Source of the DNA: CAZJCK01 sp964544635
Lineage (GTDB): Bacteria > Zixibacteria > MSB-5A5 > GN15 > FEB-12
Reading direction: 5' to 3'
Assembly (NCBI GenBank): GCA_964544635.1
Contig: CAZJCK010000003.1
Coordinates: 40,861-104,860 of the forward strand
DNA length: 64,000 bases
Shown: positions 43,684-52,008 of the stretch, in pieces
How the letters are laid out: the number at the start of each line of letters is the position of its first letter
How positions within the stretch are numbered: the first letter of the stretch is position 1
Notes under the pieces: generated by a model
What the model was told of the DNA's origin: nothing
What the model saw: the letters and a program-made list of their open reading frames with translations, nothing else
Databases searched by the model: none
Position numbers and translations under genes: made by a program

Positions 43684-44327
43684 TTGGTCAACTTCAGCCA
43701 GTCACTGAACAGGAAATCGATGCGTCCGATCAGCAGCGACATACGACTCATTACCGTATACCCAAACGAGGCACCGAAAGTGACCATCAGGAACCAGATG
43801 CCCACTTTGGCGGTCGCCCCGAAAACTCCCTTATGCTCTTTCGAGAAGAAGAAATATACCAGGCCGGAGACAACACCGATGGTAATAACGGCATTGCCGA
43901 AGGTGTCAAGCCAGATGATGTCGCCGGTGGTGGCGTTGTACGCCAGCACATCCATAATGGTCGATTCGACCTGCTTGAGTGCATTCGACACCAGGTACAG
44001 CATGGCATACAGGCCGGCGGTGGCACCGACGATAAACGACAGCGGCCAGCGAGCGATCCAGCCGATCTTGTTGGACAGGCGCAACAGCATGAGGAAACCG
44101 AGAGCAGCGCCGAACCACAGGTCATAATTAGCTTCCTGTCCCGGTTGCGGAAACACGCCCAACCAGAATTTCTTCTGGATATTGTCAAAGAAGAAAACAA
44201 TCGCCCAGTATCCGGCCGAGACGCCGACGAAGACCGATTCACAGGCCTTATACACCGGGTTATCCTTGTACAGGAAGGAGAATATCCCCAGAGTCAGTAT
44301 GGCTGCTATCCAAACACCAATTTCCAT
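43680..44327 (-). CDS. Module 3, gene D: polytopic membrane protein
   Basis: This 215-residue protein is the shortest D copy, with about six helices: FSFLYKDNPVYKACESVFVG, LSNKIGWIARWPLSFIVGAT, VYFFFSKEHKGVFG and FGASFGYTVMSRMSLLIGR, ending in SDWLKLTN. It begins nine bases after gene C and overlaps gene A of module 2 by four bases, so translation runs across the module boundary. Confidence 0.72.
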   Translation of the reverse strand: MEIGVWIAAILTLGIFSFLYKDNPVYKACESVFVGVSAGYWAIVFFFDNIQKKFWLGVFPQPGQEANYDLWFGAALGFLMLLRLSNKIGWIARWPLSFIVGATAGLYAMLYLVSNALKQVESTIMDVLAYNATTGDIIWLDTFGNAVITIGVVSGLVYFFFSKEHKGVFGATAKVGIWFLMVTFGASFGYTVMSRMSLLIGRIDFLFSDWLKLTN

Positions 44328-44336
44328 AGTCGTGCC

Positions 44337-45260
44337 TTACCGTCCTGTTGAAATCGTAGGTCGACGCTTCTTTCCGGTGAAGAAGGCCAGGTTACCGATA
44401 ATAATGAACGCAATCACCACCGCGTGGGCCATCATCTGCGACAGCAGGAAGGTGTTGGCGTCGCCCATCTCTTCAATCGCTTTTTCGAATTCGGCGGCGC
44501 CGCTCATGCCGCCGAGCAGTCCCTGCAACTGGCCGGCGCGGAGGTAGGGATAGACCTGCGGCGCCTGGACAGCGGTGTTGCCGGCGCCGAGGGTGGCGCC
44601 GAAGCGGTCGACCGCGATCTGCACCCACTCAACCGTGCCCGGCTTACCGGACGAGAAGTTCATGACGAAGTCGACGTTGCTGAAGTTGGTGACGTTCCTG
44701 AGCATCGGAATGGAGTCATACGGGAGACGTCGGTCGTCCTGCGGGAACATCCGCTTGAAAGTGGTCCCCATCGACTGGATGACGAATTCGTTGCCGGACT
44801 GGAAGCCGAGGTTGACATAGTCGACTCCATACTCCAGCCCTTTGGCGGCAATCTCGGGATCAAGGAGGGCCTCCTCGATTGCCATGTTGGCCTGTTGGGG
44901 ACCCTGCGGCCAGAGGCCCATTATAATGACCTGGAGATCATGTTTGAACGCGTACTTCATGAAAGCCACGGCCATCGGCTGCAACTCAGGGGCGCTGGGC
45001 GGATCGTAATCGAACGCCGCCAGCACCTTGGAGCCGGGCTCGAGGGAGTCGAGGGCCATTACGAGTTTTTCCACGTCATCGGTGATCGGTACCGGCGCCT
45101 TGGCATCCATGAGAAGCGGCAGGGCGACGGCGATACCGACAAAGATGAACACCACCCGCCGCTCCATGAACTTGCCGCGCATCGTCAGGTAGAGAATGAC
45201 CAGCAGGCCGGCGCCGGTCAGGAACAGTAATATGGTGGCGACAGTGTTAAGCATGATCAT
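44337..45260 (-). CDS. Module 3, gene C: membrane-anchored soluble-domain protein
   Basis: The 307-residue protein has hydrophobic segments at 7-27 and 34-51, a soluble domain, and a C-terminal helix (AVVIAFIIIGNLAFF) with basic tail GKKRRPTIS. Motifs shared with the paralogues are AAFDYDPPSAPELQPMAVAF, GVDYVNLGFQSGNE, PYDSIPML, NFSSGKPGTVEW and AVQAPQVYPYLRAGQLQG, then LLGGMSGAAEFE. Start and stop of genes B and C overlap (ATGA). Confidence 0.7.
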   Translation of the reverse strand: MIMLNTVATILLFLTGAGLLVILYLTMRGKFMERRVVFIFVGIAVALPLLMDAKAPVPITDDVEKLVMALDSLEPGSKVLAAFDYDPPSAPELQPMAVAFMKYAFKHDLQVIIMGLWPQGPQQANMAIEEALLDPEIAAKGLEYGVDYVNLGFQSGNEFVIQSMGTTFKRMFPQDDRRLPYDSIPMLRNVTNFSNVDFVMNFSSGKPGTVEWVQIAVDRFGATLGAGNTAVQAPQVYPYLRAGQLQGLLGGMSGAAEFEKAIEEMGDANTFLLSQMMAHAVVIAFIIIGNLAFFTGKKRRPTISTGR

Positions 45261-45931
45261 CCACCTCCCACGTGCGAGCGTTCAATGCCGAGAATAATGC
45301 GCAGGGAGCTGGACATAATACCAAGCGCAATGCCGATCATGATGGCCCGCTGGCCGGCGGTATTGGGGAAGCTCATGATCCACTCGGCAAAGATGGAAAA
45401 GTACGGGATATCGGTCAGGGGCGAAATCATCAGGTCGAAGAGCGGGACACGGCCGCCCATCACGAAGAAGGCGGCGACCAGGAGCAGGGTGGCCTCGAAG
45501 TTGCGGGCGCGGAAGGCGCGGTAAGAGGCTGAGGCAACGAAGAAAGCCAGCATCGCGAACATGGTCGACGTCAGTGGCGTGTAGATATACCGGAAGAGCC
45601 AGTCGAAGTTGGTGCCGGGGGACCGGAAGGAGACCTGCGGGGTCTGGCTGAGGCCGGAGAAACCGTCCCAGAAACCGATCGCCAGGGTGACGAGCAGGCT
45701 GACGATAATGAGGACGGCGTAGGGCCAGTCTTCCTTCTTGCGTTGAATCTTGATGCCTGACACTTTCATCAGGTTCAGGGCGCCGAGCCAGATGGCGAAC
45801 GACTGCACGATAGTGATCCAGTCGCCAAACATCGATTCCGATTCGCCGAACGGATCGTGAGGGATGAAGTAGCTGATCGCGAACACCAGTCCGGCGATGG
45901 ACGTAATCAGCAGTGGAATCTCTCTTCTCAT
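45257..45931 (-). CDS. Module 3, gene B: polytopic membrane protein
   Basis: This 224-residue protein has about six helices, with STMFAMLAFFVASASYRAF, RARNFEATLLLVAAFFVMGG and AGQRAIMIGIALGIMSSSLR, ending ILGIERSHVGGG. It lies 25 bases after gene A. As in the other B copies, the conserved part is the C-terminal half, while the first loop differs. Confidence 0.7.
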   Translation of the reverse strand: MRREIPLLITSIAGLVFAISYFIPHDPFGESESMFGDWITIVQSFAIWLGALNLMKVSGIKIQRKKEDWPYAVLIIVSLLVTLAIGFWDGFSGLSQTPQVSFRSPGTNFDWLFRYIYTPLTSTMFAMLAFFVASASYRAFRARNFEATLLLVAAFFVMGGRVPLFDLMISPLTDIPYFSIFAEWIMSFPNTAGQRAIMIGIALGIMSSSLRIILGIERSHVGGG

Positions 45932-45956
45932 ATCTTCGTGCTACCCTGTTTCATTC

Positions 45957-47255
45957 CTACGCGGTTGAAAAAATGGAGCTGAAGTCAAACCCGGTAATGT
46001 CGGCCAGGCCGACGGTGGCCCAGATGACGCCGAGGACAATGAACAGCAGGAACAGGCCCTTGCCGAGATCCTGGCCCTTGAGCGATCCCAGCTGCCGCGG
46101 TTCGCGCGACAGGTAGGCCGAGGCTGCGAACAGCTCTTCACCAATGAGGGTGTAGTCGCACGCGGCGACAAAGAACGGCAGCTGCGAGGGCATGGCGGTG
46201 CCGGCGATCTGGATGGCGCCGGCGGCGTTGCCGGTTTCAGCCAGGATGAGCGATTCGGCAAAAAAGGCGCCCATGTAGAAGATGGTGGCGGGACGTTCGC
46301 GCACCACCATACCGTCGATCGCGGCGGCATACCCAAACTGGTCGTCGGTCAGGTAATGCACCTGGGCATCCTGAAAGTTGTCCGGTCGCCCGACCTCGGA
46401 GTACGCTTCTTTCATTGTTTCACGGGCGGTGACCATAACGAGCGATTTCGATACCGGTACCTCGAGCCAGGTTTCGTACTGGGCGGCCAGCTTGGCGACG
46501 CGGCCAAGAATGGCGATACCGGCAATGGTCTGGACATCGTTCATATCCATAATGCCGGGAATATAGAAAATCTTTTTACCCATTTCGGTAGCCCGGCCGA
46601 CAGCTTCATCGACGGCGTCGATACCGGCGATCTTGCGGACGTAGAGTTCCTCGCCTTTTTTGGCCTTCTGAATAAAGAAAATAATACCGAACGAGATGAT
46701 CAACGCCCACAGGAGCACCCAGATCCGTCCCATAAAGAACCACTGCGCCGAGGAGGCGACGGGGCCAACGACCTCAGAGTAGTTGATACTGCGCAGTTTC
46801 TCTCCGGCTTCTGAAATATATGCGCGGTAGGCGCCCACTCTATAGTAGTAAGACTGTCCCTCAATAATACCGCCGTCACTGGCCCTGGTAGCGCCGGTGG
46901 TTTTATCCTCGACTGTTTCCCACGGCCCCTCCGGCGATTCAGAGCTTTCGACCACATAGCCACCGACGACCAGCACGGTATCGTTTAGTGCGGCATCCTC
47001 TTCATCGAGGGATGCAGACCATTTTATGATAATGGCCGAACCGTCATCGTCGGGAGCGTCATACGCCGTCACGGTGGATGGTGGTGCGGGGGCAGGGGGC
47101 AAAACAGAAAGCTCAGTTGTGTCGACCAGGGTGTCAACGAGGGTGGTGTCGTCCTGTGCCTGTATCGGGGTGCCGAGCAGTCCGATCAGGGCAGCGACAA
47201 GCAGGATGCAGAGAACGGTGCCGAGCGGGGGCGCATTATGGCGGGGCGTTATCAA
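45957..47255 (-). CDS. Module 3, gene A: FN3-like protein with conserved C-terminal domain (first gene of operon)
   Basis: The 432-residue protein has a signal peptide (about 1-33, ending PIQA). An FN3-like domain follows (about 58-165, with VVESSESPEGPW and YYYRVGAYRAY), then a membrane helix (about 172-194), a conserved domain of about 200 residues and a final helix (about 403-420). Motifs are YVRKIAGIDAVDEAVGRAT, FFAESLILAETGNAAG, QLPFFVAACDYTLIGEEL and EPRQLGSLKGQDLGKG. The start is TTG at 47255 with AGGA eight bases upstream. It heads twelve genes transcribed leftward from the promoter at 47440-47468. Confidence 0.72.
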   Translation of the reverse strand: MITPRHNAPPLGTVLCILLVAALIGLLGTPIQAQDDTTLVDTLVDTTELSVLPPAPAPPSTVTAYDAPDDDGSAIIIKWSASLDEEDAALNDTVLVVGGYVVESSESPEGPWETVEDKTTGATRASDGGIIEGQSYYYRVGAYRAYISEAGEKLRSINYSEVVGPVASSAQWFFMGRIWVLLWALIISFGIIFFIQKAKKGEELYVRKIAGIDAVDEAVGRATEMGKKIFYIPGIMDMNDVQTIAGIAILGRVAKLAAQYETWLEVPVSKSLVMVTARETMKEAYSEVGRPDNFQDAQVHYLTDDQFGYAAAIDGMVVRERPATIFYMGAFFAESLILAETGNAAGAIQIAGTAMPSQLPFFVAACDYTLIGEELFAASAYLSREPRQLGSLKGQDLGKGLFLLFIVLGVIWATVGLADITGFDFSSIFSTA

Positions 47256-47439
47256 GTGTGCAGTCCTAACCTCGTTTTATTCGCAGGTGCAGCGTGGGGC
47301 GCTACTGACAGAAGACGCGCATGGTAACCGCATCGTCCAAACAAAACAACCGGGAATTACCATTGCTTGCGGTTTTTCCAGAACGCCAACACCAGTGAAT
47401 GAGTCGTGGCACATACAACCCGGTCTCAAACAATGCCCG

Positions 47440-47468
47440 AATCTATTGGCGGGGCAAAATCAAGTCAA
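47440..47468 (-). promoter_or_regulatory. Promoter for the 12-gene leftward operon
   Basis: On the minus strand, TTGACT (47468-47463) and TAGATT (47445-47440) are separated by 17 bases. A leader of about 180 bases follows before the TTG start of the first gene. This is the only plausible strong promoter between 47256 and 47716 in that direction. Confidence 0.5.
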
Positions 47469-47588
47469 GGGAAAAAACCGATGATTCGTCATAGCCGGTT
47501 ATGAATCAAGGGGTTGCTTGGCAGCATCAATGGTGGGCGGCAGGCGCTGCGTGGCTGTGGTCATTGAGCGCGAGGTCCAAAAAGGGGC

Positions 47589-47617
47589 TTTACATCGATA
47601 CCTCCCTATATTATATA
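47589..47617 (+). promoter_or_regulatory. Promoter for the mutL-like gene
   Basis: TTTACA (47589-47594) and TATATA (47612-47617), inside a TATATTATATAT stretch, are separated by 17 bases. The two divergent promoters lie 120 bp apart in a 461-bp gap that otherwise shows nothing recognisable. Confidence 0.45.
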
Positions 47618-47716
47618 TCCGATCTTTGAAAATGAGGTTCTGTCGCGCCGGGACTGTGCATAGATTCGTTAAGAAATGGCTCGACAGACAGTTACAACAA
47701 AACGCGGGACCTACTA

Positions 47717-49573
47717 ATGGCTAAGTTTGATAATCCTGATGATATCAAGGTAATCCTCGCTACCGACTGTGGTTCGACCACGACCAAGTGCATTTTGATC
47801 GAGTATCAGAATGGCGAGTATCGTTTGACGACTCGCGGTGAAGCGCCGACGACGGTGGAAGCGCCGTTCGAAGATGTGACGATGGGCGTGCTGAACGCCG
47901 TCCAGGAAGTGGAAGAGTTGTCGGGCCGCAAGCTGCTCGACGAGAACAACCGTATCATCAGTCCGACCAAAGGGGACAATGAGGGTACGGATGTATACAT
48001 ATCGACCTCGTCGGCAGGCGGCGGTCTGCAGATGATGGTGGCGGGGGTGGTCCGTTCGATGACGGCTGAGTCGGCCGAGCGGGCAGCTCTCGGCGCCGGC
48101 GCGATCGTCATGGATGTCATTGCCTCCAACGACAAACGTCTCCCCCACCAGCAGATCGAACGGATCCGGGCGCTGCGCCCGGACATGATTTTGCTCTCGG
48201 GTGGTATCGACGGCGGCACGACGACGCACGTGGTCGAGATCGCCGAATTGATTTCCGGCGCCGATCCGCGACCGCGACTCGGTTCCAGTTACAAGCTGCC
48301 GGTCATCTATGCCGGAAACAAGGACGCCCGCGACGCGATCACCGATACGCTGGGTGAGAAAGTCGACCTCAAGGTGGTCGACAACCTGCGCCCGGTACTG
48401 GAACGCGAGAATCTCGGCCCGGCCCGTGAGGAGATTCATGAACTGTTCATGGAGCACGTCATGGCACAGGCACCGGGGTACAAGAAGCTGATGTCGTGGG
48501 CCGACGCCCCGATCATGCCGACGCCGGGAGCGGTTGGTTTGATCATCCAGACCATCGCGGAGAAATACAACATTGAAGCCGTCGGCGTCGATATCGGCGG
48601 CGCCACCACCGATGTGTTCAGTGTTTTCCGGCCCGGCAATGAACCGGTGTTTAACCGGACGGTGTCGGCGAACCTGGGCATGAGTTATTCGATTTCAAAC
48701 GTGTTTGCCGAGGCGACGCTGCCGAAGGTGATGCGCTGGGTGCCGTTTAAGATGGACGAGCGCGACCTGCGCAACCGCGTGAAGAACAAAATGATCCGCC
48801 CCACGACTATCCCGCAGTCGATGGAAGAACTGATCTTTGAGCAGGCGATCGCGAAAGAAGCACTCCGTCTGGCGTTTATCCAGCACAAGAACTTCGCCAC
48901 CGTCCTCAAAGGTGTGCAGCAGCAGCGTACGATCGCCGACGCTTTTGAGCAGTCGGGATCGGGCGCGACAATTGTCAACATGATGTCGCTCGACATGCTG
49001 ATCGGGTCAGGTGGCGTCCTGTCGCACGCCCCGCGGCGCCAGCAGTCGGCGATGATGATGGTCGACGCCTTCTTGCCGGAGGGGGTGACGAGGCTGGCGG
49101 TCGACTCGATCTTCATGATGCCGCAGCTTGGCGTGTTGACTGAAGTGCAGCCGAACGCGGCGACCGAAGTGTTCGAGAAAGACTGCCTGATTCACCTCGG
49201 CACCTGTATCGCACCGTCGGGTGAGTCCAAGAAGGGCGGCCCGGTAATGAAATACACCATCGACCTGCCGTCGGGCAAGGTCAGCGGCACCCTCAATCAT
49301 CTCGAAATGAAGAAGTTCGAGCTGGGGGTGCAGGAGAACGGCCTGCCGGAACTGGTCAAGGCGGTGTTCGAGCCCGAGCGCCACTTCGATGTCGGCGCCG
49401 GCAAGGGCAACAAAGTGGAAACGACCATTCACGGCGGTGTCGTCGGTATTATCCTGGACGGCCGGGGTCGGCCGTTTGATCTGTCGAAGTTGTCCGACGA
49501 TGATCGGGTGTCGCACCTGAAGAAATGGATGAACGAACTGAATATCTACCCGACACAAGCGCTGGAACGGTAG
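47717..49573 (+). CDS. MutL-like actin-fold (ASKHA) protein of the glutamate mutase L family
   Basis: The 618-residue protein has two phosphate loops of the ASKHA fold: ATDCGSTTTKCILIEY (about residues 12-27) and AVGVDIGGATTDVFSVF (about 290-306). In between is STSSAGGGLQMMVAGVV. This combination defines the MutL family, first noted next to adenosylcobalamin-dependent glutamate mutase. No mutase, cobalamin or ornithine genes are adjacent here, so a different role is likely. The divergent 12-gene membrane operon and the two downstream genes are the obvious partners. The ribosome site is weak (GGGACC). Confidence 0.82.
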   Translation: MAKFDNPDDIKVILATDCGSTTTKCILIEYQNGEYRLTTRGEAPTTVEAPFEDVTMGVLNAVQEVEELSGRKLLDENNRIISPTKGDNEGTDVYISTSSAGGGLQMMVAGVVRSMTAESAERAALGAGAIVMDVIASNDKRLPHQQIERIRALRPDMILLSGGIDGGTTTHVVEIAELISGADPRPRLGSSYKLPVIYAGNKDARDAITDTLGEKVDLKVVDNLRPVLERENLGPAREEIHELFMEHVMAQAPGYKKLMSWADAPIMPTPGAVGLIIQTIAEKYNIEAVGVDIGGATTDVFSVFRPGNEPVFNRTVSANLGMSYSISNVFAEATLPKVMRWVPFKMDERDLRNRVKNKMIRPTTIPQSMEELIFEQAIAKEALRLAFIQHKNFATVLKGVQQQRTIADAFEQSGSGATIVNMMSLDMLIGSGGVLSHAPRRQQSAMMMVDAFLPEGVTRLAVDSIFMMPQLGVLTEVQPNAATEVFEKDCLIHLGTCIAPSGESKKGGPVMKYTIDLPSGKVSGTLNHLEMKKFELGVQENGLPELVKAVFEPERHFDVGAGKGNKVETTIHGGVVGIILDGRGRPFDLSKLSDDDRVSHLKKWMNELNIYPTQALER

Positions 49574-49579
49574 TTGCGG

Positions 49580-50350
49580 ATGAGATCGCATTTCCGTGGA
49601 TACTTACTTGTCCTGAGCGTGCTGGTGGTACTACTGGCAGCAGCCGGCGGCGCCCGCGAGTATGTCAGCCTGATCGGCCAGTTCTATCTCTCCTATCCCG
49701 ATAACTGGGAGCAAGTCGATTACAAGGAAGTCAACCGGGCGCTGCGCGAAATGCAGGCCGGCCAGAGTATGCTCGACTACGATGCCGTCGTCGCACCGGC
49801 GGGGCAGTCACCCTTCCACAGTGGACCATATGCAATCGTGACAGTCGATACCTCCGGGGAGTTCTCCCAAAAGCGTATCGACTCGGTAATTAACGAACTG
49901 TCGCGGATGTTTCACAAGGATGCGAAGTACTTCCCGATTGGCGATTACATGGCCAACCTGCAGGCGGAAACGCCGAGTTACGATGCCGATGCGAAGATCA
50001 TTTCGGTACTGAACACAATCACGCAGCAGGGTGAGTCGTTTAAGAAGAACCTGATCCTGTTCAAGTTTTATGAACGGGGTGTTGTCACCCTGTACTGCTA
50101 TACGCCCGATTCGCTGTATGACCAGACGGTGAACACGTTTATCGAGATGGCGCGGTCGATTTCGACCGATAACGTCATGGCGCACCTGCCCCAAGAAGAG
50201 GTGCGGGTGGCCGACCTGGAGGATCGGGAACTGGGCGGCGAATCAAACAGTGGATTCAGCTGGCTGCTTGCCGCCGTGCTGGTCATTGCCGGCATCCTGC
50301 TGTTGTTGTTGGCGGTTCGACTGATGAAAAGACAATCTACTCAATCATAG
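49580..50350 (+). CDS. Bitopic envelope protein of unknown function
   Basis: The 256-residue protein has an N-terminal signal or anchor (YLLVLSVLVVLLAAAGGA) and a periplasmic domain of about 190 residues that begins YLSYPDNWEQVDY, a start seen in PsbP-like and related domains. A C-terminal helix (WLLAAVLVIAGILLLLLAV) with a short basic tail ends it. The ATG at 49580 is preferred over TTG at 49574. It lies six bases after the mutL-like stop and nine before the KOW protein gene, forming a three-gene unit. Confidence 0.65.
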   Translation: MRSHFRGYLLVLSVLVVLLAAAGGAREYVSLIGQFYLSYPDNWEQVDYKEVNRALREMQAGQSMLDYDAVVAPAGQSPFHSGPYAIVTVDTSGEFSQKRIDSVINELSRMFHKDAKYFPIGDYMANLQAETPSYDADAKIISVLNTITQQGESFKKNLILFKFYERGVVTLYCYTPDSLYDQTVNTFIEMARSISTDNVMAHLPQEEVRVADLEDRELGGESNSGFSWLLAAVLVIAGILLLLLAVRLMKRQSTQS

Positions 50351-50359
50351 AGGTTACTC

Positions 50360-51481
50360 ATGGCTCACGCATATACTCCCGGACTGAAAGTTACCGAACG
50401 GATGAAGGTGCAGAAGCGCCGGATCCTGCCGCTGAAGGGCGAGGTAGTCGTCAAGGTCGGAGACAAGGTGAAGCCGGACGATGTCGTCGCCCGCACCCAC
50501 CTGCCCGGCCCGGTGGTGCCGGTTAACGTTGCCAACAAGCTTGGCATCCCGCCTGAAGACATTGAAATGGTCATGACCAAAAAGCCAGGCGAGGAGATCA
50601 ACGAAGGCGAGCCGATGGCGGTGAAGAAATCGTTCATCAAGTGGTTCTCGTCGTCCTGTCCCGCCACCATCGACGGGACCATCGAGTCGATCTCGCAAAT
50701 CACCGGCCAGGTCCTGCAGCGCGGCGAACCGGTGCCGGTTGAGGTGAAAGCTTACCTCGTGGGAGAGGTCACCGAAGTGGTCCCGGACGAGGGTGTAGTG
50801 GTGGCCTGCGATGCCTCGTTCGTGCAGGGCATCTTCGGTATCGGCGGTGAAACCTCGGGCCCGATCAAAGTGGTGGTCGAGAATAACGAGCAAACCCTCA
50901 CCGAAGAGCTGATTACCGACGATCTGGCCGACAAGATTATTGTCGGAGGTAAGATGGTAACGGCCGACGCCATGAAGAAAGCGATCAAGGCCGGTGTACG
51001 AGGTATTGTCGTGGGAGGTTTCGATGACAAGGACCTGCGCGACTTCCTGGGGTATGACATCGGTGTAGCCATTACCGGCTCCGAGGAGATTGGCCTGACA
51101 CTGGTGGTGACCGAAGGGTTCGGTCCGATCAACATGGCTCAGAAGACGTTTGACCTGCTGAGCCGTCACCAGGGCCAGCTGGCCTGTATCAACGGTGCGA
51201 CGCAGATTCGTGCCGGTGTGATCCGTCCGGAACTGGTCATCCCGCAAGCCGCGAGTGACAAGAAGGCGACTGAAGAGGGAGAAATTGTCGGCTTGACAAT
51301 CGGTTCCAACGTCCGCGTGATCCGCCATCCGTACTTCGGGCATATCGGCGAGGTAGTTGAACTGCCGGCGCCGCTGCAGAAGCTCGATTCCGAATCGATG
51401 GCGCGGGTTTTGGGCGTGAAGTTTGACAATGGCGACACCGCGATGGTGCCGCGCGCTAATGTGGAGATGATCGAAGACTGA
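50360..51481 (+). CDS. Barrel-sandwich/KOW-motif protein of unknown function
   Basis: The 373-residue soluble protein starts with beta-rich segments spaced by Gly/Pro (LPLKGEVVVKVGDKVKPDD), reminiscent of biotinyl/lipoyl-like barrel sandwiches and the RnfC N-terminus. A central part follows (AGVRGIVVGGFDDKDLRDF, ITGSEEIGLTLVVTEGFG). A C-terminal KOW-like SH3 barrel ends it (GSNVRVIRHPYFGHIGEVVE). No enzyme motif is evident. It is cotranscribed with the mutL-like gene and followed by a hairpin terminator. Membership in the adjacent membrane-complex locus is inferred from position only. Confidence 0.65.
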   Translation: MAHAYTPGLKVTERMKVQKRRILPLKGEVVVKVGDKVKPDDVVARTHLPGPVVPVNVANKLGIPPEDIEMVMTKKPGEEINEGEPMAVKKSFIKWFSSSCPATIDGTIESISQITGQVLQRGEPVPVEVKAYLVGEVTEVVPDEGVVVACDASFVQGIFGIGGETSGPIKVVVENNEQTLTEELITDDLADKIIVGGKMVTADAMKKAIKAGVRGIVVGGFDDKDLRDFLGYDIGVAITGSEEIGLTLVVTEGFGPINMAQKTFDLLSRHQGQLACINGATQIRAGVIRPELVIPQAASDKKATEEGEIVGLTIGSNVRVIRHPYFGHIGEVVELPAPLQKLDSESMARVLGVKFDNGDTAMVPRANVEMIED

Positions 51482-51507
51482 TCATCGGTTGACATACCGC
51501 TTACAAG

Positions 51508-51541
51508 AATGGCCCTTCTGCCGTGCGGCGGGAGGGCCATT
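51508..51541. terminator. Terminator between KOW-protein gene and mini-lipoprotein gene
   Basis: A 9-bp stem AATGGCCCT/AGGGCCATT with an inner GCCG-TGC-GGC hairpin is followed by TTCGATTTT on the plus strand. It lies between two convergent genes and may serve both. Confidence 0.7.
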
Positions 51542-51571
51542 TTCGATTTTGTGCGTGTGCCTGATGCGGTG

Positions 51572-51769
51572 TTACATGGTGTCCGGCATCATGGTGTCGG
51601 CCATCATGGTGTCATGCATCATGGAGTCCATGGACGTGGTGTCCATCATTTCGGCTTCCTGTGCCGCTTCGGGAGTGGCCTGTTCGCCGGCATCTTCACC
51701 CTGGCCGCAGCCGATCATGAGCGCAAAGAGCGCCAGTAACACAAAAGTCATTAGAAACAGTCGCTTCAT
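51572..51769 (-). CDS. Small methionine-rich lipoprotein
   Basis: This 65-residue lipoprotein has signal MKRLFLMTFVLLALFALMIGC (lipobox MIGC), a Glu/Gln/Ala-rich linker, and a tail with repeated Met-Met-x-Asp-Thr units (MMDTTSMDSMMHDTMMADTM). Eleven of the last 25 residues are Met. AAGGAAG lies before the ATG, and a -35/-10 pair (TTGACG, TTATTC) is upstream, so expression is plausible. Met-rich extracytoplasmic segments often bind Cu(I) or Ag(I); that role is only a suggestion. It is divergent from tolQ. Confidence 0.65.
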   Translation of the reverse strand: MKRLFLMTFVLLALFALMIGCGQGEDAGEQATPEAAQEAEMMDTTSMDSMMHDTMMADTMMPDTM

Positions 51770-51816
51770 TGACTACTTCCTTGTCGTTTAAGGGTCCTCT
51801 GGTTCCAGTATGGCGT

Positions 51817-51846
51817 GAATAACCGACCTTAATGTCGACGCGTCAA
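51817..51846 (-). promoter_or_regulatory. Promoter for the Met-rich lipoprotein gene
   Basis: On the minus strand, TTGACG (51846-51841) and TTATTC (51822-51817) are spaced by 18 bases, about 50 bases before the ATG. Confidence 0.4.
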
Positions 51847-51899
51847 GTTTTTATTATGTCCGCTCTTACCTTAGAATGAGAACGTGCCGGCGGTTTTTG

Positions 51900-51929
51900 T
51901 TGACCATTTTGACGGTTGGCGACTATCAT
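51900..51929 (+). promoter_or_regulatory. Promoter for the tol-pal operon
   Basis: TTGACC (51900-51905) and TATCAT (51924-51929) are spaced by 18 bases, about 80 bases before the tolQ ATG. Confidence 0.5.
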
Positions 51930-52008
51930 GGCGGACTGCAAATCCGGCGGAGAAACGGCCTTTGCCGGCAACCAACAACTTTCGTTCGCGTAGAGTGTAC
52001 AAGATCTC

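Noticed and set aside
47518..47724. Short plus-strand frame before the mutL-like gene
   Set aside because: It spans the promoter and start of that gene, and lacks a ribosome site.
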